Shown one piece after another: positions 1 through 11,089 of a stretch of DNA of 64,000 bases. This stretch comes from Vombatus ursinus (taxonomy: Eukaryota; Chordata; Mammalia; Diprotodontia; Vombatidae). Location of the stretch: positions 2,249,137-2,313,136 of the forward strand of contig NW_020946557.1 in the NCBI RefSeq assembly GCF_900497805.2, written 5' to 3'. A model generated the notes under the pieces. The model made no database searches. It worked only from the letters and a program-made list of their open reading frames with translations, and was not told the DNA's origin. The translations under genes were made by a program, and so were the position numbers. Each line of letters opens with the position of its first letter. Positions within the stretch are counted from its first letter, which is position 1.

Positions 1-2
1 TT

Positions 3-46
<44 letters not shown>

Positions 47-47
47 T
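1..47. repeat. (TTTC)n microsatellite
   Basis: An uninterrupted tetranucleotide array that runs off the left edge, so its full length is unknown. Confidence 0.97.
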
Positions 48-59
48 AGCAAGCCTAAA

Positions 60-345
60 TTTGCTCCTTCTTCACACACAAATTTTCACTCATTGCTTTT
101 CTTCTTGTATTCTTGGTAGAATGAGCCTAAGGTTTGTTCCATACCCTTCAGATTATTGAATACAACTATCATTTCCTATCCTTCCAAGTCTTTTCTTCTC
201 CAGGTCAAACATCTTCATTTCTTTCAACTAATTCCCATATGGTATTATTTTAAGGCTCCTCAGTATTCTAGCTTCCTTCCTTTGTACACTCTGAAGCTTA
301 TCAGGTTGCCAGTTAATACTGACAGGATTGGATAGTGGCAGGTAA
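60..345. mobile_element. Possible CR1/L3-type LINE fragment
   Basis: A pyrimidine-rich stretch with 'cttcagattattgaatacaactatcat' spread over 145-175 and 'tcttctccaggtcaaacat' near 195. It follows the order of the common mammalian CR1/L3 3' segment ('cttcagatatttgaagacagctatcat...tctccaggctaaacat'). It is strongly diverged. Orientation and ends are not determined. Confidence 0.35.
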
Positions 346-938
346 GGAGAATAAAAGCCTGGGGTCCTGGTCTCCTTTACAGTTTGGTTCAGCAGCCAGG
401 TGGCAGTATGTGAATACTTCGTGATGGATGGAAGAAGAGAAAATGAAAGAATGCTTGTAAAGTATTTTGCAAGCTCTAATGCTCTTTATAAACATATGTC
501 AGTTATTATTAGCATTAGTAGCACTAGTATTCCATGCTTACACAAAAATATTTATATTAAAGGCATTTGTTTTGAAATTTATTCTTCTATAGACTTATAT
601 TTTCTATTCTTATTTTTGTATTATTTTTAGAAATAAAACTCATAAATGCAGAAAATGTTGAAAATCATTCAAATGAAAACATTAATCTCAATTCCTACCC
701 AAAGTGAGTCTTTAATCACACCTCCAAAACAGCAAACATAGAGATGAAAAATATAAAATTCACTCATTTCTTGGATATGCAACAACTCATAGAGGGGAAA
801 AATAAAAAAATATATATATTGGAATGTTTCACTTTTCATTCACTATTTTGGGGACTATGAAGTTACAGCTAGTAGGTGATATCCAGAGGGCAGCTAAAAT
901 GAATTTAGAAAGGAAATTATATATGTATAATGTGTGCT

Positions 939-939
<1 letters not shown>
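346..939. other. Unassigned AT-rich stretch
   Basis: No gene and no repeat family recognised. The short open frames here have no coding features that I can see. Confidence 0.5.
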
Positions 940-971
<32 letters not shown>

Positions 972-1111
972 GCACACAAGTATACAAATATATACATAAA
1001 TGTGTATATAGATATGTAGCTTGATCTATCTATCTAATCTCTAATTATGTCTGTCTATCTGCCTATTTATCCATCCATCCATCCATCCATCCATCTATCT
1101 ATCTATCTATC
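940..1111. repeat. Compound microsatellites (TG)n(TA)n and (CATC/CTAT)n
   Basis: A TG run passing into a TA run at 940-971, then two blocks of ATCT and CCAT tetranucleotides that are purest at 1070-1111. Confidence 0.9.
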
Positions 1112-1345
1112 TACCTGCTTTCCAGCATTTATTGCAATTTACCATGTGATTTAGCATTCCTTCATAGTGGTTGCCTAATACATGCTTACCTCTGAAGAAC
1201 AGAAAATATGTTTATCCTTATTTGAGAAGATGATCCAGTTCACCACCAGGTCCTGTGCTATGACTGTTTCTTTAGTGTTGGGGATGAATTGTCACTGATC
1301 ACCCAAATGAAGAAGGACATAGGTCCAGGATCATGTAAGTCTAAG

Positions 1346-1532
1346 TTTATAGTTGGAAGGGATGGTAGAGATCATAAAATCCAGCTGTTTAATTTTGCAG
1401 ATCAGGAAACTAAAGCCTGAGATATTCAGAGACTTGCCCAAGGTCACTTAAGTAGTAAATGAAGTAATGGATTTTAACTGGGGCCTCTAACTTCAAATCC
1501 AATGCTTTTTCCACTGCACTTGGCTGGGTGTT
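1346..1532 (-). mobile_element. MIR-type CORE-SINE, minus strand
   Basis: Reads on the plus strand as the reverse of a MIR-like SINE: 'gcagatcaggaaactaaag', then 'gacttgcccaaggtcactta', then a tRNA-like box and 'ccactgcac'. Diverged and ancient. Confidence 0.6.
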
Positions 1533-1621
1533 TAGAAGAATAGTTTGTGGCTCCAGAAAAGGGATTATACTGATAACTGATATATACCAGTAGCTATGTA
1601 ATATAATAGAGACAGCAACAC

Positions 1622-1852
1622 ACATTAAGTCAGGAAGACCTGACTTCAAATCTGGCCTCAGACAATCACTAGTTATGTGATTCTGAACAAGTTACTTAGA
1701 CTTTGTCTACCTCAGTTTTCTCAACTATAAAATGGGACAATATTAGCACCCATCTCCCCAGGTTATTGTGAGGACCAAAAAAGATATTTGTAAAGTGCTT
1801 AGACTAGTACCTGATATATAATAGGTGCTTAACACATGCTTGTTTCTTTCCT
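1622..1852 (+). mobile_element. MIR-type CORE-SINE, plus strand
   Basis: Ordered landmarks: 'tcaggaagacctgacttcaaatc', 'ctcagttttctcaactataaaatgg', 'ggttattgtgaggacc', then 'aaagtgctta' and the 3' 'ataataggtgctta'. Nearly full length; the 5' end is weak. Confidence 0.75.
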
Positions 1853-2028
1853 TCCTATACAGATTGTCCCTATGATTTTAGCACCTGGTTTTAACTATCT
1901 AATTTAGCAGATCTTGTACAAAAACATTATCATAAGTAATAGTCACATGGGAACAGAGTTAAAAATGAAGAGGCTCATGAATTTTGCTTGCCTTGGAAAT
2001 TTCCATTGTTCTCTAAGACTGAGAAGTA

Positions 2029-2030
2029 GT

Positions 2031-2077
<47 letters not shown>
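2029..2077. repeat. (GT)n microsatellite
   Basis: Almost pure GT dinucleotide array of about 24 units. Confidence 0.97.
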
Positions 2078-2078
<1 letters not shown>

Positions 2079-2235
2079 ACTTTGATGACTGAGCTTTTGG
2101 CCTTGTTTAATGAATAAAGTTCTTGGAAACAGAATTATGTCCATTATTATGGAAATATGTTGCCATCTATTGTATAAAAATTAGGTTTTGAGCAAATATA
2201 TATGTGTATGTGTGTATCTCTCTAGCTATCTATAT

Positions 2236-2294
2236 CTGTGTGTGTGTGTGTATGGAGAGAGAGAGACAGACAGACAGAGACAGAGAGAGAGAGA
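2236..2294. repeat. (TG)n(GA/GACA)n compound microsatellite
   Basis: A TG run followed directly by GA and CAGA units. Confidence 0.95.
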
Positions 2295-2760
2295 TCACTA
2301 TGCCCAGTTGTGAACAGTCGTCAATCATTACTTGCTTTGGCATTAGGCAGGAAGTATATCATCTCTGGGAAAATAAAGGTACTGAATTCAGAAAAGCCAC
2401 TGTATTCTTTGAAAATAATTACTCATTGCAATCTAGTGAAAATGAAATTTGGTGAAATGTGGTTTTGTAGTGGAGACACATGTCCTAGAGTCATGAGAGC
2501 AATCACACCAAAGCAATCTTGCTTGCTTCCCTAGCTTAATTAGGAAACATTACAATGTAAGAACTATAAAAGATGCTCTGGATAATATGCATAAATCAAA
2601 AAAATCAGACACTATGGGGATGTGGATGATCCATAAAAGGCACTCAGGCTTCTAGATATGAGCTCACATTACTCTGACCAAATGAGATCAAAGGATGTGC
2701 CCCCTCATAAATTAAAAACAACAACAACAATAATCAATATCAAACAAAGAAATGGGAACA

Positions 2761-2850
2761 CTTCATTTAACAATATTTATTAAACACTTTCTATGTGCGA
2801 AAAATGATTCAAAGCCTCTTAAGTGCAGGAAATAATCTCTGCTTCTTTTG
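2761..2850 (-). mobile_element. L2 LINE 3' end, minus strand
   Basis: 'caatatttattaaacacttt' followed by 'ctatgtg' is the reverse complement of the L2 3' terminus ('cacatagtaggtgctcaataaat...'). Confidence 0.5.
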
Positions 2851-3600
2851 AGGTCCTTAAAACTCTTTTAAGACTCTTGGGGAAAGACTACATGACTGTC
2901 CTGTTCCATGTAGCTCCTCTTCCCTTTTGTCACTCTGACCATAGCTTAGTTCTGTTTCTTCTGAGTTCACATTCTACCTAAAATACAAAGACCTCTTCCC
3001 AAGAAGGAACAGACTAAGAATAAGTTGGAATAATGGGAAAATTGTGAGTTCTGAAGTTATTTACATTTGCCCTGAGAATTCAAGAGACCAGAAAAGTTTT
3101 TTTTAACAAAATATTTCAGAATATCCTTTCTTCACAAGAGGATAAGATGCATCATTATTTTAAAAAAAAAATGTGAATCCTACCATTACCACCATTTCTG
3201 ATGCTGCTACAATTATTATTCTATTTATAAACATTTATTAAGTTTCCATTTTGTTCTTAGTTCTGTGAGAGGCTTTCCTGAAGTCTTTAAACTTCATTTG
3301 GTATGTGACTTCAATTAACCAAATTATAGAATCTTGGAATTAATAGGGAGCTAGAAGGCCATCTTTTCCCATGTGAACCTCTACCTTCTACAGTCTCACT
3401 GATAAAAGGACATCCACTCCATTTTGAGAATTTCAGTGCCAGGCCATTCAACATTTAAATTCCTGTTATGGACAGGTCATTCTGCTCATCAACAGAAAAC
3501 CAAAAAGGTATAGTTTTTAATTTATAAGTCATGCAAAAAATTAAATATTGAACCTAATCATCTCTAAGTCCCCATGTGTCTTATCTATAACAACATACTT
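2851..3600. other. Mostly unassigned, with small LINE relics
   Basis: A short L2-like 3' end ('aacatttattaag') lies near 3228. A CR1/L3- or MIR-like block ('gaatcttggaattaatagggagctagaagg') lies at 3330-3480. Nothing else recognised. Confidence 0.4.
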
Positions 3601-3605
3601 AGCAT

Positions 3606-3740
3606 TACAGAGCACTAGATCTAGATGTGGAAGAACATATTCAATGGTCATCTAATCCAATCTTTTGATTTTACATCCAAGGAAAATGAGACCTAAACTG
3701 GTTAAGTAGCTTGCCCGTGGTCACATAGGTAGCATGTGTA
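3606..3740 (-). mobile_element. MIR-type SINE fragment, minus strand
   Basis: 'ttttacatccaaggaaaatgag', then 'gtagcttgcccgtggtcaca' and 'taggtagcatgtg' match the reversed MIR core. Confidence 0.55.
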
Positions 3741-3966
3741 TTGCCAAAGGTTGATTAGCCCCAGGGATTAGAAGAAGACACAGGAGATTGAAAAATAAAA
3801 TAAATAATATGAAACTGCCTGTCTTCCAAGATGCTTATGATCTGAAAGAAGGGAGAAGGAATATATGCAAATAGCAAAAAATGCAATTTATAATGTGAAA
3901 AGCAGGATAGGAAGCAAATAGAAGGCTTAACATAGGATGAGGAAGGTCTGGGTTCTATTCCTGCTG

Positions 3967-3967
3967 C

Positions 3968-4021
<54 letters not shown>
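3967..4021. repeat. (GATA)n microsatellite
   Basis: About 13 pure GATA units next to an L2 3' end. Confidence 0.97.
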
Positions 4022-4260
4022 ACCATTTATTAAGCACTTATTATGTATCAGGTACAAATGTTGGGAATACAAATAAAAATGTCCAGAAAGTTAGGAGTGG
4101 AGCCAAGAGGGAAGTAGCTATGAATGGCCAGGGCATTTCATTAAGTGGACATTTCAGGCATTAGAGGAAGAGCTACAGAATCAGCTACATTTCCAGGAGG
4201 ACAAGACTGCTGGAATAGATATAGAAAAGTCAGGAGAGTTAGGAGCCAGGAGAAAATGCA
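4022..4260 (-). mobile_element. L2 LINE 3' region, minus strand
   Basis: 'ccatttattaagcacttattatgtatcaggtac...gttgggaatac' at 4022-4075 is the reversed L2 terminus. What follows to about 4260 fits a diverged L2 3' UTR less clearly. Confidence 0.55.
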
Positions 4261-4584
4261 TACTGGCTTTGTGACTCTGGGCCAAACCTTTTCAGTGCAT
4301 CAGGCATCTCTTTAAAATTATATCTTGCAGAGCAATTGCTGTTCTGCATTGGAACAGGGAATTTCCTCACAGAGAGTTGCATATATTGATGAAATCAGTG
4401 TTTGGGACCAAAAAGGAAACAAACAAAAAAGAAAATGGGACAGATATGAAGAAAAGGAAGGATACATGGGATCAGAGATTAAAGATGTGGTTGAAATGGA
4501 GATGGCTTCACGGAGGAAGTATAAGCTGAAGTGGACATTGAAGGAAGAGAAGGTTTCTTGCTTAGCATGTATAAAGCATTCCAG

Positions 4585-4790
4585 AGTTCATAAAATGCTT
4601 TGCATGTGTTCTCTCATTTGGTTGTTTTAGCATCCTTATAGGTAGGTGTCATTATTATCATTTTATAGGCAAGGAAATTTCAAAGTGACTTGGTCAGGTT
4701 CACAGTAGCTAATAAATGTTAAGGCAGGATTTTAACTCAGGTCTTCCTGACTTCAGGTCCCACACTGTATCCATAGTGCTACCTACATGC
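4585..4790 (-). mobile_element. MIR-type SINE, minus strand
   Basis: 'gctttgcatgtg', 'cattttataggcaaggaaat', 'ttaactcaggtcttcctgac' and 'atccatagtgctacctac' occur in reversed order, so most of the element is present. It interrupts older minus-strand L2 sequence. Confidence 0.75.
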
Positions 4791-4799
4791 TATCAAGTG

Positions 4800-5430
4800 T
4801 AGTTGTATGGGGAATAATTTTCAGGCCTTTTTACAAATGCACTATAGGAGGAGAAGGCAAATAAAGAATAAGTTATGGTGACTTATACAGTTTTATTGGA
4901 ATGTAGAGTGGATAGAGGGGATTAGTGTGAAACAAAAGTAGAACGCTCATTTAGAGCCAGACTGTGGAAGAACTTGAAAGACCAGTTTAAGGAAGTTGTA
5001 TTTTGTTCAATAGGCAATAGGGACCCACTGACAGGTTTTGAACAAAAGAATGATATCAGATCTATGAGCTAGGAAGACAAGTGGCAACTATGTGATGGGG
5101 GAACTGAAGAAAACAGAGAATGGGAGCAGTGATGCAACTTAGGAGGCTATTTTAAAAGACAAGAGATGGCAAGGGCCTGAATTAGATTGGTGACAGCAGT
5201 AGTAGAAAGAAGGAAATGATACAAAAGATGATGAATTATAGCTGATAGATTTGAAAAATAAGATGAAGGATTGGAGGAGAACAGAGAGCCAATGATGATT
5301 GTGAGGTGTTAAGTCTTGCTATTGTCATCAACAGAAATTGGAAAAGTAGAAGCAATGATTTTTTTTGTCTGGAAGATGGTGATTTCCATTTGGGAAATAT
5401 TGAGACTAGAGTTTAATTAGGATACTCAGG
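4800..5430 (-). mobile_element. L2 LINE ORF2 3' segment, minus strand
   Basis: 'caataggcaatagggaccca', 'atgatatcagatctatg', 'ttaggaggctatttt' and 'aagatggtgatttcc' follow the order of L2 ORF2 read in reverse. Coding capacity is gone. Confidence 0.6.
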
Positions 5431-5729
5431 GAAAAACTAGAGAAATTTTGGAGTTATCTTCATAGACGTAATAATAAAACTGCAAATTCAAGAGATCGTC
5501 AAGTAAGAAAGTGAAGTGAACTCTGCTGTCTGGATATTGATGACCTAACAACCTAAAGTTTTCTTCTTATATTTTTTTCCAGAAAGAAAATTTCCATCAT
5601 ATGGAAAACTCAGTCTACAAATATTTCTGAAGAAGTTTACAGATTAATAATCATTTAAATATTTTCTTTTATTCTGAATTTAACAAACATCAAATAAAAT
5701 GAGAATTTCCATAAACAAATTGATTTTCA

Positions 5730-5835
5730 TATGGTATGATCTTCATTTGCCTCAACAAGTTGGTTACTTTTCTCTGGATCCTCTTAAACATCCTTACTAA
5801 AATATGGCTCCAGAATCCAACAGATTTTTATTTTC
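5730..5835. mobile_element. Possible CR1/L3-like fragment
   Basis: 'ttttctctggatcctcttaaacatcctta' in the 5768-5800 interval, followed by 'atggctccagaatcc', resembles the CR1/L3 block 'ctctggacacgctccag...tggtgcccagaactg'. Short and diverged. Confidence 0.35.
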
Positions 5836-6040
5836 TCATTGTCGAAATTATCACAACCCTTGACACTCATTTTTGTAATAGCTTTCTAACTGATCTTCTC
5901 AGCAACAACCTCTTTCCTCTTTGATCCACCCTCAACAAAGCTGCCAAAACAATCATCATAATGCACAGTTCTCTCCATGTCAATCCCCTCTTCAAAATCC
6001 TCTTAGATCTCCAAAAGTTAGTTGTATGTCACCATCACCC
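5836..6040 (+). mobile_element. L2 LINE fragment, plus strand
   Basis: 'tgtaatagctttctaactga' and 'cctcttcaaaatcctcttag' match L2 ORF2 in the sense orientation. The L2 3' end at 6780-6945 may be the same copy, split by two SINEs. Confidence 0.55.
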
Positions 6041-6044
6041 CTTA

Positions 6045-6300
6045 TAGTTGGCTAGGTAGTATAGTGGATAGCGTCTTGGACCTGAAGTCAGAAAGAACTA
6101 TGTTCAAATCCAAATTCAGACACTTACTAGCTGTAACTCTGGACAAGTCACTTTAACCTCTCTTTGCCTCAGTTTACTCATCTACAAAATAAAGATAGTA
6201 GTATTAGCTGTCAGGTTTTTTCTGAGGATAAGGAATAAAATTTGTGAAGCACTTTGAAAACCTTAAAGTGCCATATAAATGCTAGCTATTATCATGATCA
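6045..6300 (+). mobile_element. MIR-type CORE-SINE, plus strand
   Basis: Near full length: tRNA-like head ('ggctaggtagtatagtggatag'), box 'gttcaaatcc', 'cttactagctgt', 'gcctcagtttactcatct', and tail 'gtgaagcactttgaaaacc' and 'ataaatgctagctattat'. Confidence 0.85.
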
Positions 6301-6314
6301 TTGTTATAATAAGA

Positions 6315-6515
6315 GGAAGTCAGGTAGCAGAATGTATAGTGTGCTGGAAGATGTGATTTCAAATCTTGCCTCAAATATGTTCTACCAGTTACTCTGGGCA
6401 AGTCTCTTAACCTCTTTTTCCTCAACATCTAAAATCTCTAAAATGGTAATAGCACCTGCCTCACAGAGTAACCTTAAAGCACTATATAATTAAAAGCTAT
6501 TAATATCTTTGATGC
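6315..6515 (+). mobile_element. Second MIR-type SINE, plus strand
   Basis: The same landmarks in a more diverged copy: 'atttcaaatcttgcctcaaa', 'ctctgggcaagtctcttaac', 'gcacctgcctcacagagt', 'taaagcactatataa'. Confidence 0.65.
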
Positions 6516-6779
6516 CTCATTTCACATTACTCTTTCTTGTTTCAGCCAAAATAGATGTATCTCTTTCTCTCAGTCTTAAATTTTGGCTCCCGTTTCTGTA
6601 TATTTGTAAAGGCTGCCTCTTTTATAACTACAATACACTTTCTCCTCATCTCTATTTTTAATAATATTTACCTTCCTTCATCTCAGGAACTAGTTCTTCT
6701 ATGAGAGGTGAGGTTTTGATTCTCTCAGCAGAATGTTTTTCTTCCCCAAATTTTTGTAAAACTCTTCATCAGGACATTC

Positions 6780-6945
6780 CTTTACTTCTAATACTCACCA
6801 CTTGCTATTATATTATCTATTTATGTCTTATGCCTACCAGTGGAATAGAAGGTCATTGAAAGTAGGTAGTTTAATTTTTAAAATCTTTGTATTCTCAGCA
6901 ATTAGCACAATGCTCAATAAATGTTTGGGAAATGGATGGCAGACA
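6780..6945 (+). mobile_element. L2 LINE 3' end, plus strand
   Basis: 'gtggaatagaaggtcattgaaagtagg', spread over 6840-6866, then 'attagcacaatgctcaataaatg' to 6925, is the L2 3' terminus. Confidence 0.6.
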
Positions 6946-6954
6946 TTTTCATAG

Positions 6955-7215
6955 AGGTAGATGTATTCATAGAGAGACAGACAGATACAGAAAGAGACAA
7001 AGACAGAGAATAATTCTAAAAGCTAGAGATAATTCAAAAGAGTACGTTATATGAGAAGCCAAGGGAATAGAAATTTCACAGAAGGCAGAAATGGTCAACA
7101 ACATCAAATGCTGCAGGGAGGTTGAGCAGAATGTGAACTGAAAAAAAAAAGACACGGCATTGACAATTATGCTTTGAAGAGAATAAGAATTTTTAAATCT
7201 GGGGGATAAAGATTA
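6955..7215 (-). mobile_element. L2 LINE fragment, minus strand
   Basis: 'catcaaatgctgcagggagg' and 'ttgagcagaatgtgaactg' match reversed L2 ORF2 ('gtcaaatgctgcagagaggtcaag...'). Confidence 0.5.
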
Positions 7216-7950
7216 TCAATGTTGTATTTTTCTCATATCTTTTAATTATCTTACTAGTTAAATTTTTAGTTTAGTTATTTTCAAAGAAAAATTATAATTT
7301 TGGCTAAGATCAATAATATGTAATAAATTGATGAATTCCAATGGATGCCAGACAGAATTTTATTAGTCTTTATATAAGCATTTCTTGATTTAGCTATAAC
7401 ATAAATCTATGAATGCTGAAATCTAATGATGAAGCTATGGACAATTAATTACTGCTTTTGATCTGATTTTTATAAAATTATCATTAATAATAAAGCCAGG
7501 ATACTTTACCATCAGAAACATATTATTGTTACAATTAATTTGGTTCATAAACATATTGTTATGTTTGTAACCACAAGCAGGAACAATAATAATATCACAA
7601 TGAGCCAAAGGGGAGTTTGCAAACTGGTTCAGATTAACCTCCTGTTACCACTGTGTTTTAACAAGTGTTTTCAGCATTTGGAGAGCTACAAGATGTCATT
7701 CATTTCTACCGAACTCAAATGAATACCAGTCCTTAAGTAGAAAAAGAATTATGTTTTGTTAGAGTGAGTTTAAAGTAAAACTAAGTTGTCAAAGATAAAA
7801 CTGGAATTTACCTAATAAACTGCCTTGAAGTACATTGAATTTGCTGTGATTTTGTGAATCAAAGACCTAGGTTTAGTCCTTCCCTGTTGGACTATTTTTT
7901 TCATGTATCAGGAGGAGATAAAGGACTAAATACTTATCCTTTGTGTCCAT
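7216..7950. other. Unassigned, non-repetitive stretch
   Basis: No repeat family recognised. It contains the candidate regulatory segment at 7490-7720. Confidence 0.5.
7490..7720. promoter_or_regulatory. Candidate conserved non-coding segment (SOX/FOX-like motifs)
   Basis: A segment without repeat signature and with several factor-like motifs close together: 'attgttacaattaattt', 'tcataaacatattgtta' (FOX-like TAAACA) and 'gaacaataataat' (SOX-like ACAAT). This is motif reading only; conservation cannot be tested here. Confidence 0.2.
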
Positions 7951-8159
7951 TCATTTTTTTAAGAGAGGAGAAGGAAAGAGAGATGCACTTAGAGGAAAGC
8001 TGAGAAAAATGTCAGGATAAATTGACAGAAAAGCATACACACACACACATATAAATATATAATAAACAATAAAAACAATTGAAGAATCAAAACTACTGAA
8101 AAAGGAGCCAGAGTAAACACATTGTTCACAGCTAGGGTTCAAATACCATGCATGCAGAT

Positions 8160-8312
8160 AAGAGATCTTTGAATCAGTCTTTGGGGGTTTCCCAAAGAAC
8201 TGAAAAGTTAAGTGACTTGCTTAAAGTCACACAGATAGTGTGTATCTAAGGCACAATTTGAACTCAGGTTTTTCTGGTTTCAAGATCAGCTTCATATCCA
8301 CTAATAATACAA
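8160..8312 (-). mobile_element. MIR-type SINE, minus strand
   Basis: 'aaaagttaagtgacttgctt', 'aaagtcacacagatag', 'atttgaactcaggttttt' and 'tcatatccacta' in reversed order. Confidence 0.7.
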
Positions 8313-8654
8313 ACCATCAATTTACTTAATATAAAGAAATAACAATTGAATTTTTCATTACCAAACCTTATTTGCATATATTTTAACTTATAGGGTTGTG
8401 TAACATCTTTCTCAACAAAGTATTTCTATAGTTATCGCACTTAATAGCTGATAGTTCTCTCTCTTTCTCTCTCCCCCTCTCTCTCCCTCTCTCCCTATCT
8501 TTTTCCCTCTCTCTTTCTGAACTAGAAGTGTGCCAGGGAAGCTAGACAGCAGAGATGAGGAGAGATGGGGATCAATGAAAATGCTTAGAGTTGGAAGATT
8601 GGGTGTCTTGACTGAGGAGCAGCAAGGTAGGCAGTTCACTGGATAACAACGTGC
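8313..8654. other. Unassigned stretch with a CT tract
   Basis: Contains a (CT)n-rich tract at 8455-8520. The downstream 'aagctagacagcagagatgagg' may belong to the L2 that follows. Nothing else recognised. Confidence 0.5.
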
Positions 8655-9000
8655 TTGTGATAAGTAAAGTGTAAGAAGACTGAAAGGGTAGGAAAGGACT
8701 AGGTTATAAAGGGATTTGAACAGAGGATTTTATATTCTGGAGTGAGGATTCAACAATGACGCCTAAGTTTTGAGCCTGGGAAACAGGGAAGATGGTGGTG
8801 TCCTCAATAGTAATAGGGGCATTCAGAAGAGGGGAGGGTCTTGGGAGAAAGATGAATACAGTTTGGCATTGGTTGAGTTTTAAGACATCTACTGGATATC
8901 CAGGTCTATATGCCTGTAAAGCAGTTGCAGATGTGAGACAGGAAGTGCAGAGTAAGGTCAGAAATTGCTAAATAAATCTGAGAATCATCTACATACAGAT
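8655..9000 (-). mobile_element. L2 LINE ORF2 segment, minus strand
   Basis: 'aagttttgagcctgggaaac', 'gatggtggtgtcctcaatag', 'gagaatcatctacatacaga' follow reversed L2 ORF2. Diverged; no reading frame survives. Confidence 0.7.
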
Positions 9001-9004
9001 GATA

Positions 9005-9325
9005 ATGGAATCTATCTTCATTCATCTGCTCTCTTTGAATGTGTCTACTATCTGTTCCCTATCAATGTTATATCTTTTGTCTCCCTACTTTGTAAAATCA
9101 TACCTTATGTTTGGAATGCACTTCCTACTCACTCCCACCTTGTAGAATCCCTAGCTTCTTATAAAGCACACCTCAGGTAGTGCTTCTTTCACCAGGCCTT
9201 TCCCAACATCCCCATCCCCCAGTCATTAGTTAGCACTCTCCTTCACATTTTTACTTACTATGTATATACTTTGGATACTTATCTGAAGTATAATGTAAAT
9301 TCCTTGAGCATAGAGAAAATTTAAT
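9005..9325 (+). mobile_element. L2 LINE 3' region, plus strand
   Basis: 'tgtttggaatgcacttcct', 'taaagcacacctcaggtagt', 'accaggcctttcccaac' and 'tgtaaattccttgagcat' are in L2 sense order. It lies head to head with the preceding minus-strand copy. Confidence 0.6.
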
Positions 9326-9329
9326 TGTA

Positions 9330-10095
9330 CATAAATCTGATTTTAACTTGGTTACTTAAAGCAGATTTCTCAGGGCACTTTAATGGTTTATTTTTAACAG
9401 AAAAAAAACCCTAAATACTGAGGAAAATGAGGATTGAATAAAGAAAGTTTTTTTTAATTCTTAGAGAAAGTCTGCTTAAAGAACTGAGTGATGTTTTTAT
9501 TTATTTGAACTTGTTTGCCCACCTGCTACTATGTTTCTCTTCATGTGTTTCTCTAAATTTCACAGAACCCCTAGGGATCTATGTGTCAAGATGATTAAAA
9601 GTGGCATTCTATCTTTCTGGAAAAACAATGGTGGAGCCTCCCCTCTCCTGTTTGGGAAAATTAGTAAAGAAGAGGAGGCATTTGTGTGAGGACAGAAAAA
9701 AATTAGAAGGAATTCTCATCAGAATTCAAAATTTTCTATTTACAGAAATATTGTTCTTCTACTGAGTACCATAGAAAACTCAAAACATGGATTGAACCAC
9801 AATATAATGGACATAAAAGGTCTTTCTTCATTTTATGTCATCCATAAAGCATAAGATGGGAAATAATGTCCGCAGTCTATGGTGAATATGGCCATAACAA
9901 GGTGGTCTTTTATTAAGTTACTAGAAATGAGTCATCTATACATTGTGTTGGGATTTTTTTATTATTTCAGGATGTAGTCACAATATGACTTTATTCAAGA
10001 ACTCCTTTTCCTAAGTAACATGTTAGTCATGGTTGACCATATGCATGAGATAGAGTAGGCTGTCCCCTTAGATGAGTTGTTCCTTCTACTTCTTA
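9330..10095. other. Unassigned stretch
   Basis: Nothing recognised: no repeat landmarks, no convincing open frame and no splice-flanked exon. Confidence 0.5.
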
Positions 10096-10102
10096 TAGCC
10101 TA

Positions 10103-10350
10103 TGACGACAGAAGGGTAGATAGATGGCACATTGGACAGAGCACTAGGTTTTGTATCAGGAAGAGTCATCTCCATGAGTTTAAATAGAGCCTCAGACACT
10201 TACTAGCTGGGTGACCCTGGACAAGTCACTTAACCTTGTTTGCTTAACCTCGTTTGCCTCAGTTACTCATCTGTAGTAAAAGCTGCAGAATGAAAGGTAA
10301 ACCATTACAGTATTTTTGCCAAAAGGAGGAAAATTCCTTCAGAAGACTAC
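10103..10350 (+). mobile_element. MAR1-like SINE, plus strand
   Basis: tRNA-like head ('gtagatagatggcacattgg'), 'cctcagacacttactagctg', 'gacaagtcacttaacc', then the MAR1-specific tail 'aaggtaaaccattacagtatttttgcca' distributed over 10295-10322. This tail separates it from MIR. Confidence 0.7.
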
Positions 10351-10572
10351 ATTTACTGTAATGCTCCGTGTCTAATTCTCTTTATCACAACTTCTGATTA
10401 TAGGGACCCAACAAAGATTTACTACATCAGCCCAAATCCTTAATGTAAAACTTCAATGTCTCTCTCACAGAACTAAAGCATGCACACTCTAATTCATGTG
10501 GGATTTGCCTTGGTCAGCCTTAACACACATATAAATTGAATGATAAAAGTGAGATAACTTTCAACATTTTTT

Positions 10573-10710
10573 TTTTGCTAGGCAATGGGGTTAAGTGACT
10601 TGCCCAGACTCACACAACTAGTAAGTGTTTTGTGTCTGAGACCGGATTTGAACTCAGGTCCTCCTGAATACAGGGCCAGTGCTCTATCCACTGCACCACC
10701 TAGCTGACCC
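10573..10710 (-). mobile_element. tRNA-derived marsupial SINE (WSINE-like), minus strand
   Basis: Reverse complement of the young SINE, with the A-tail seen as T-run at left and the head 'ctgcaccacctagctgac' at right. Perfect 12-bp target-site duplication TCAACATTTTTT at 10561-10572 and 10711-10722. Such SINEs carry an internal pol III promoter and move with L1 machinery. Confidence 0.92.
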
Positions 10711-10725
10711 TCAACATTTTTTGAA

Positions 10726-10850
10726 AAGAAGAAGAAGAAGGAGGAGGAGGAGGAGGAGGAGGAGGAGGAGGAGGAGGAGGAGGAGAGGAAGAAAAGAAAG
10801 GATGAAAGAAAGGGAAGAAAATGAAAGAAAGAAAAAAGAAAGAAACAAAG
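10726..10850. repeat. Purine-rich (AAG/GAG)n microsatellite
   Basis: AAG units, then about 14 GAG units, then degenerate GAAA. The arginine- and leucine-run open frames across it are artefacts of the array. Confidence 0.95.
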
Positions 10851-11089
10851 ATTCCTGGTGCTGGATAGAGTTAGAAAATCTCAAATGTAGCTTTCGTCTC
10901 ATTTATACTCAAAGTTAGAGCATACCTGGAGTAGACAAGACAGTTTTTTTTTTTGGCATCAATCTTTTTACATAGGTTTAAATATGAAGCAACTTTGCAT
11001 TTCATTATTAAGATTGGTTATCTTCTCCTGAGTTACTGAAGAGGTAATGAATAGATTTACAAGCCTCCTTTAGATAGCATTCATCAACA

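Larger units (their letters stand above)
1855..2755. other. Unassigned stretch with two microsatellites
   Basis: Apart from the (GT)n and (TG)n(GA)n arrays inside it, nothing is recognised. The open frames at 2204-2534 begin in the microsatellite and have no coding support. Confidence 0.5.

Noticed and set aside
10679-10918. Arginine-run (plus) and leucine-run (minus) open frames
   Set aside because: Direct translation of the AAG/GAG microsatellite; no coding support.
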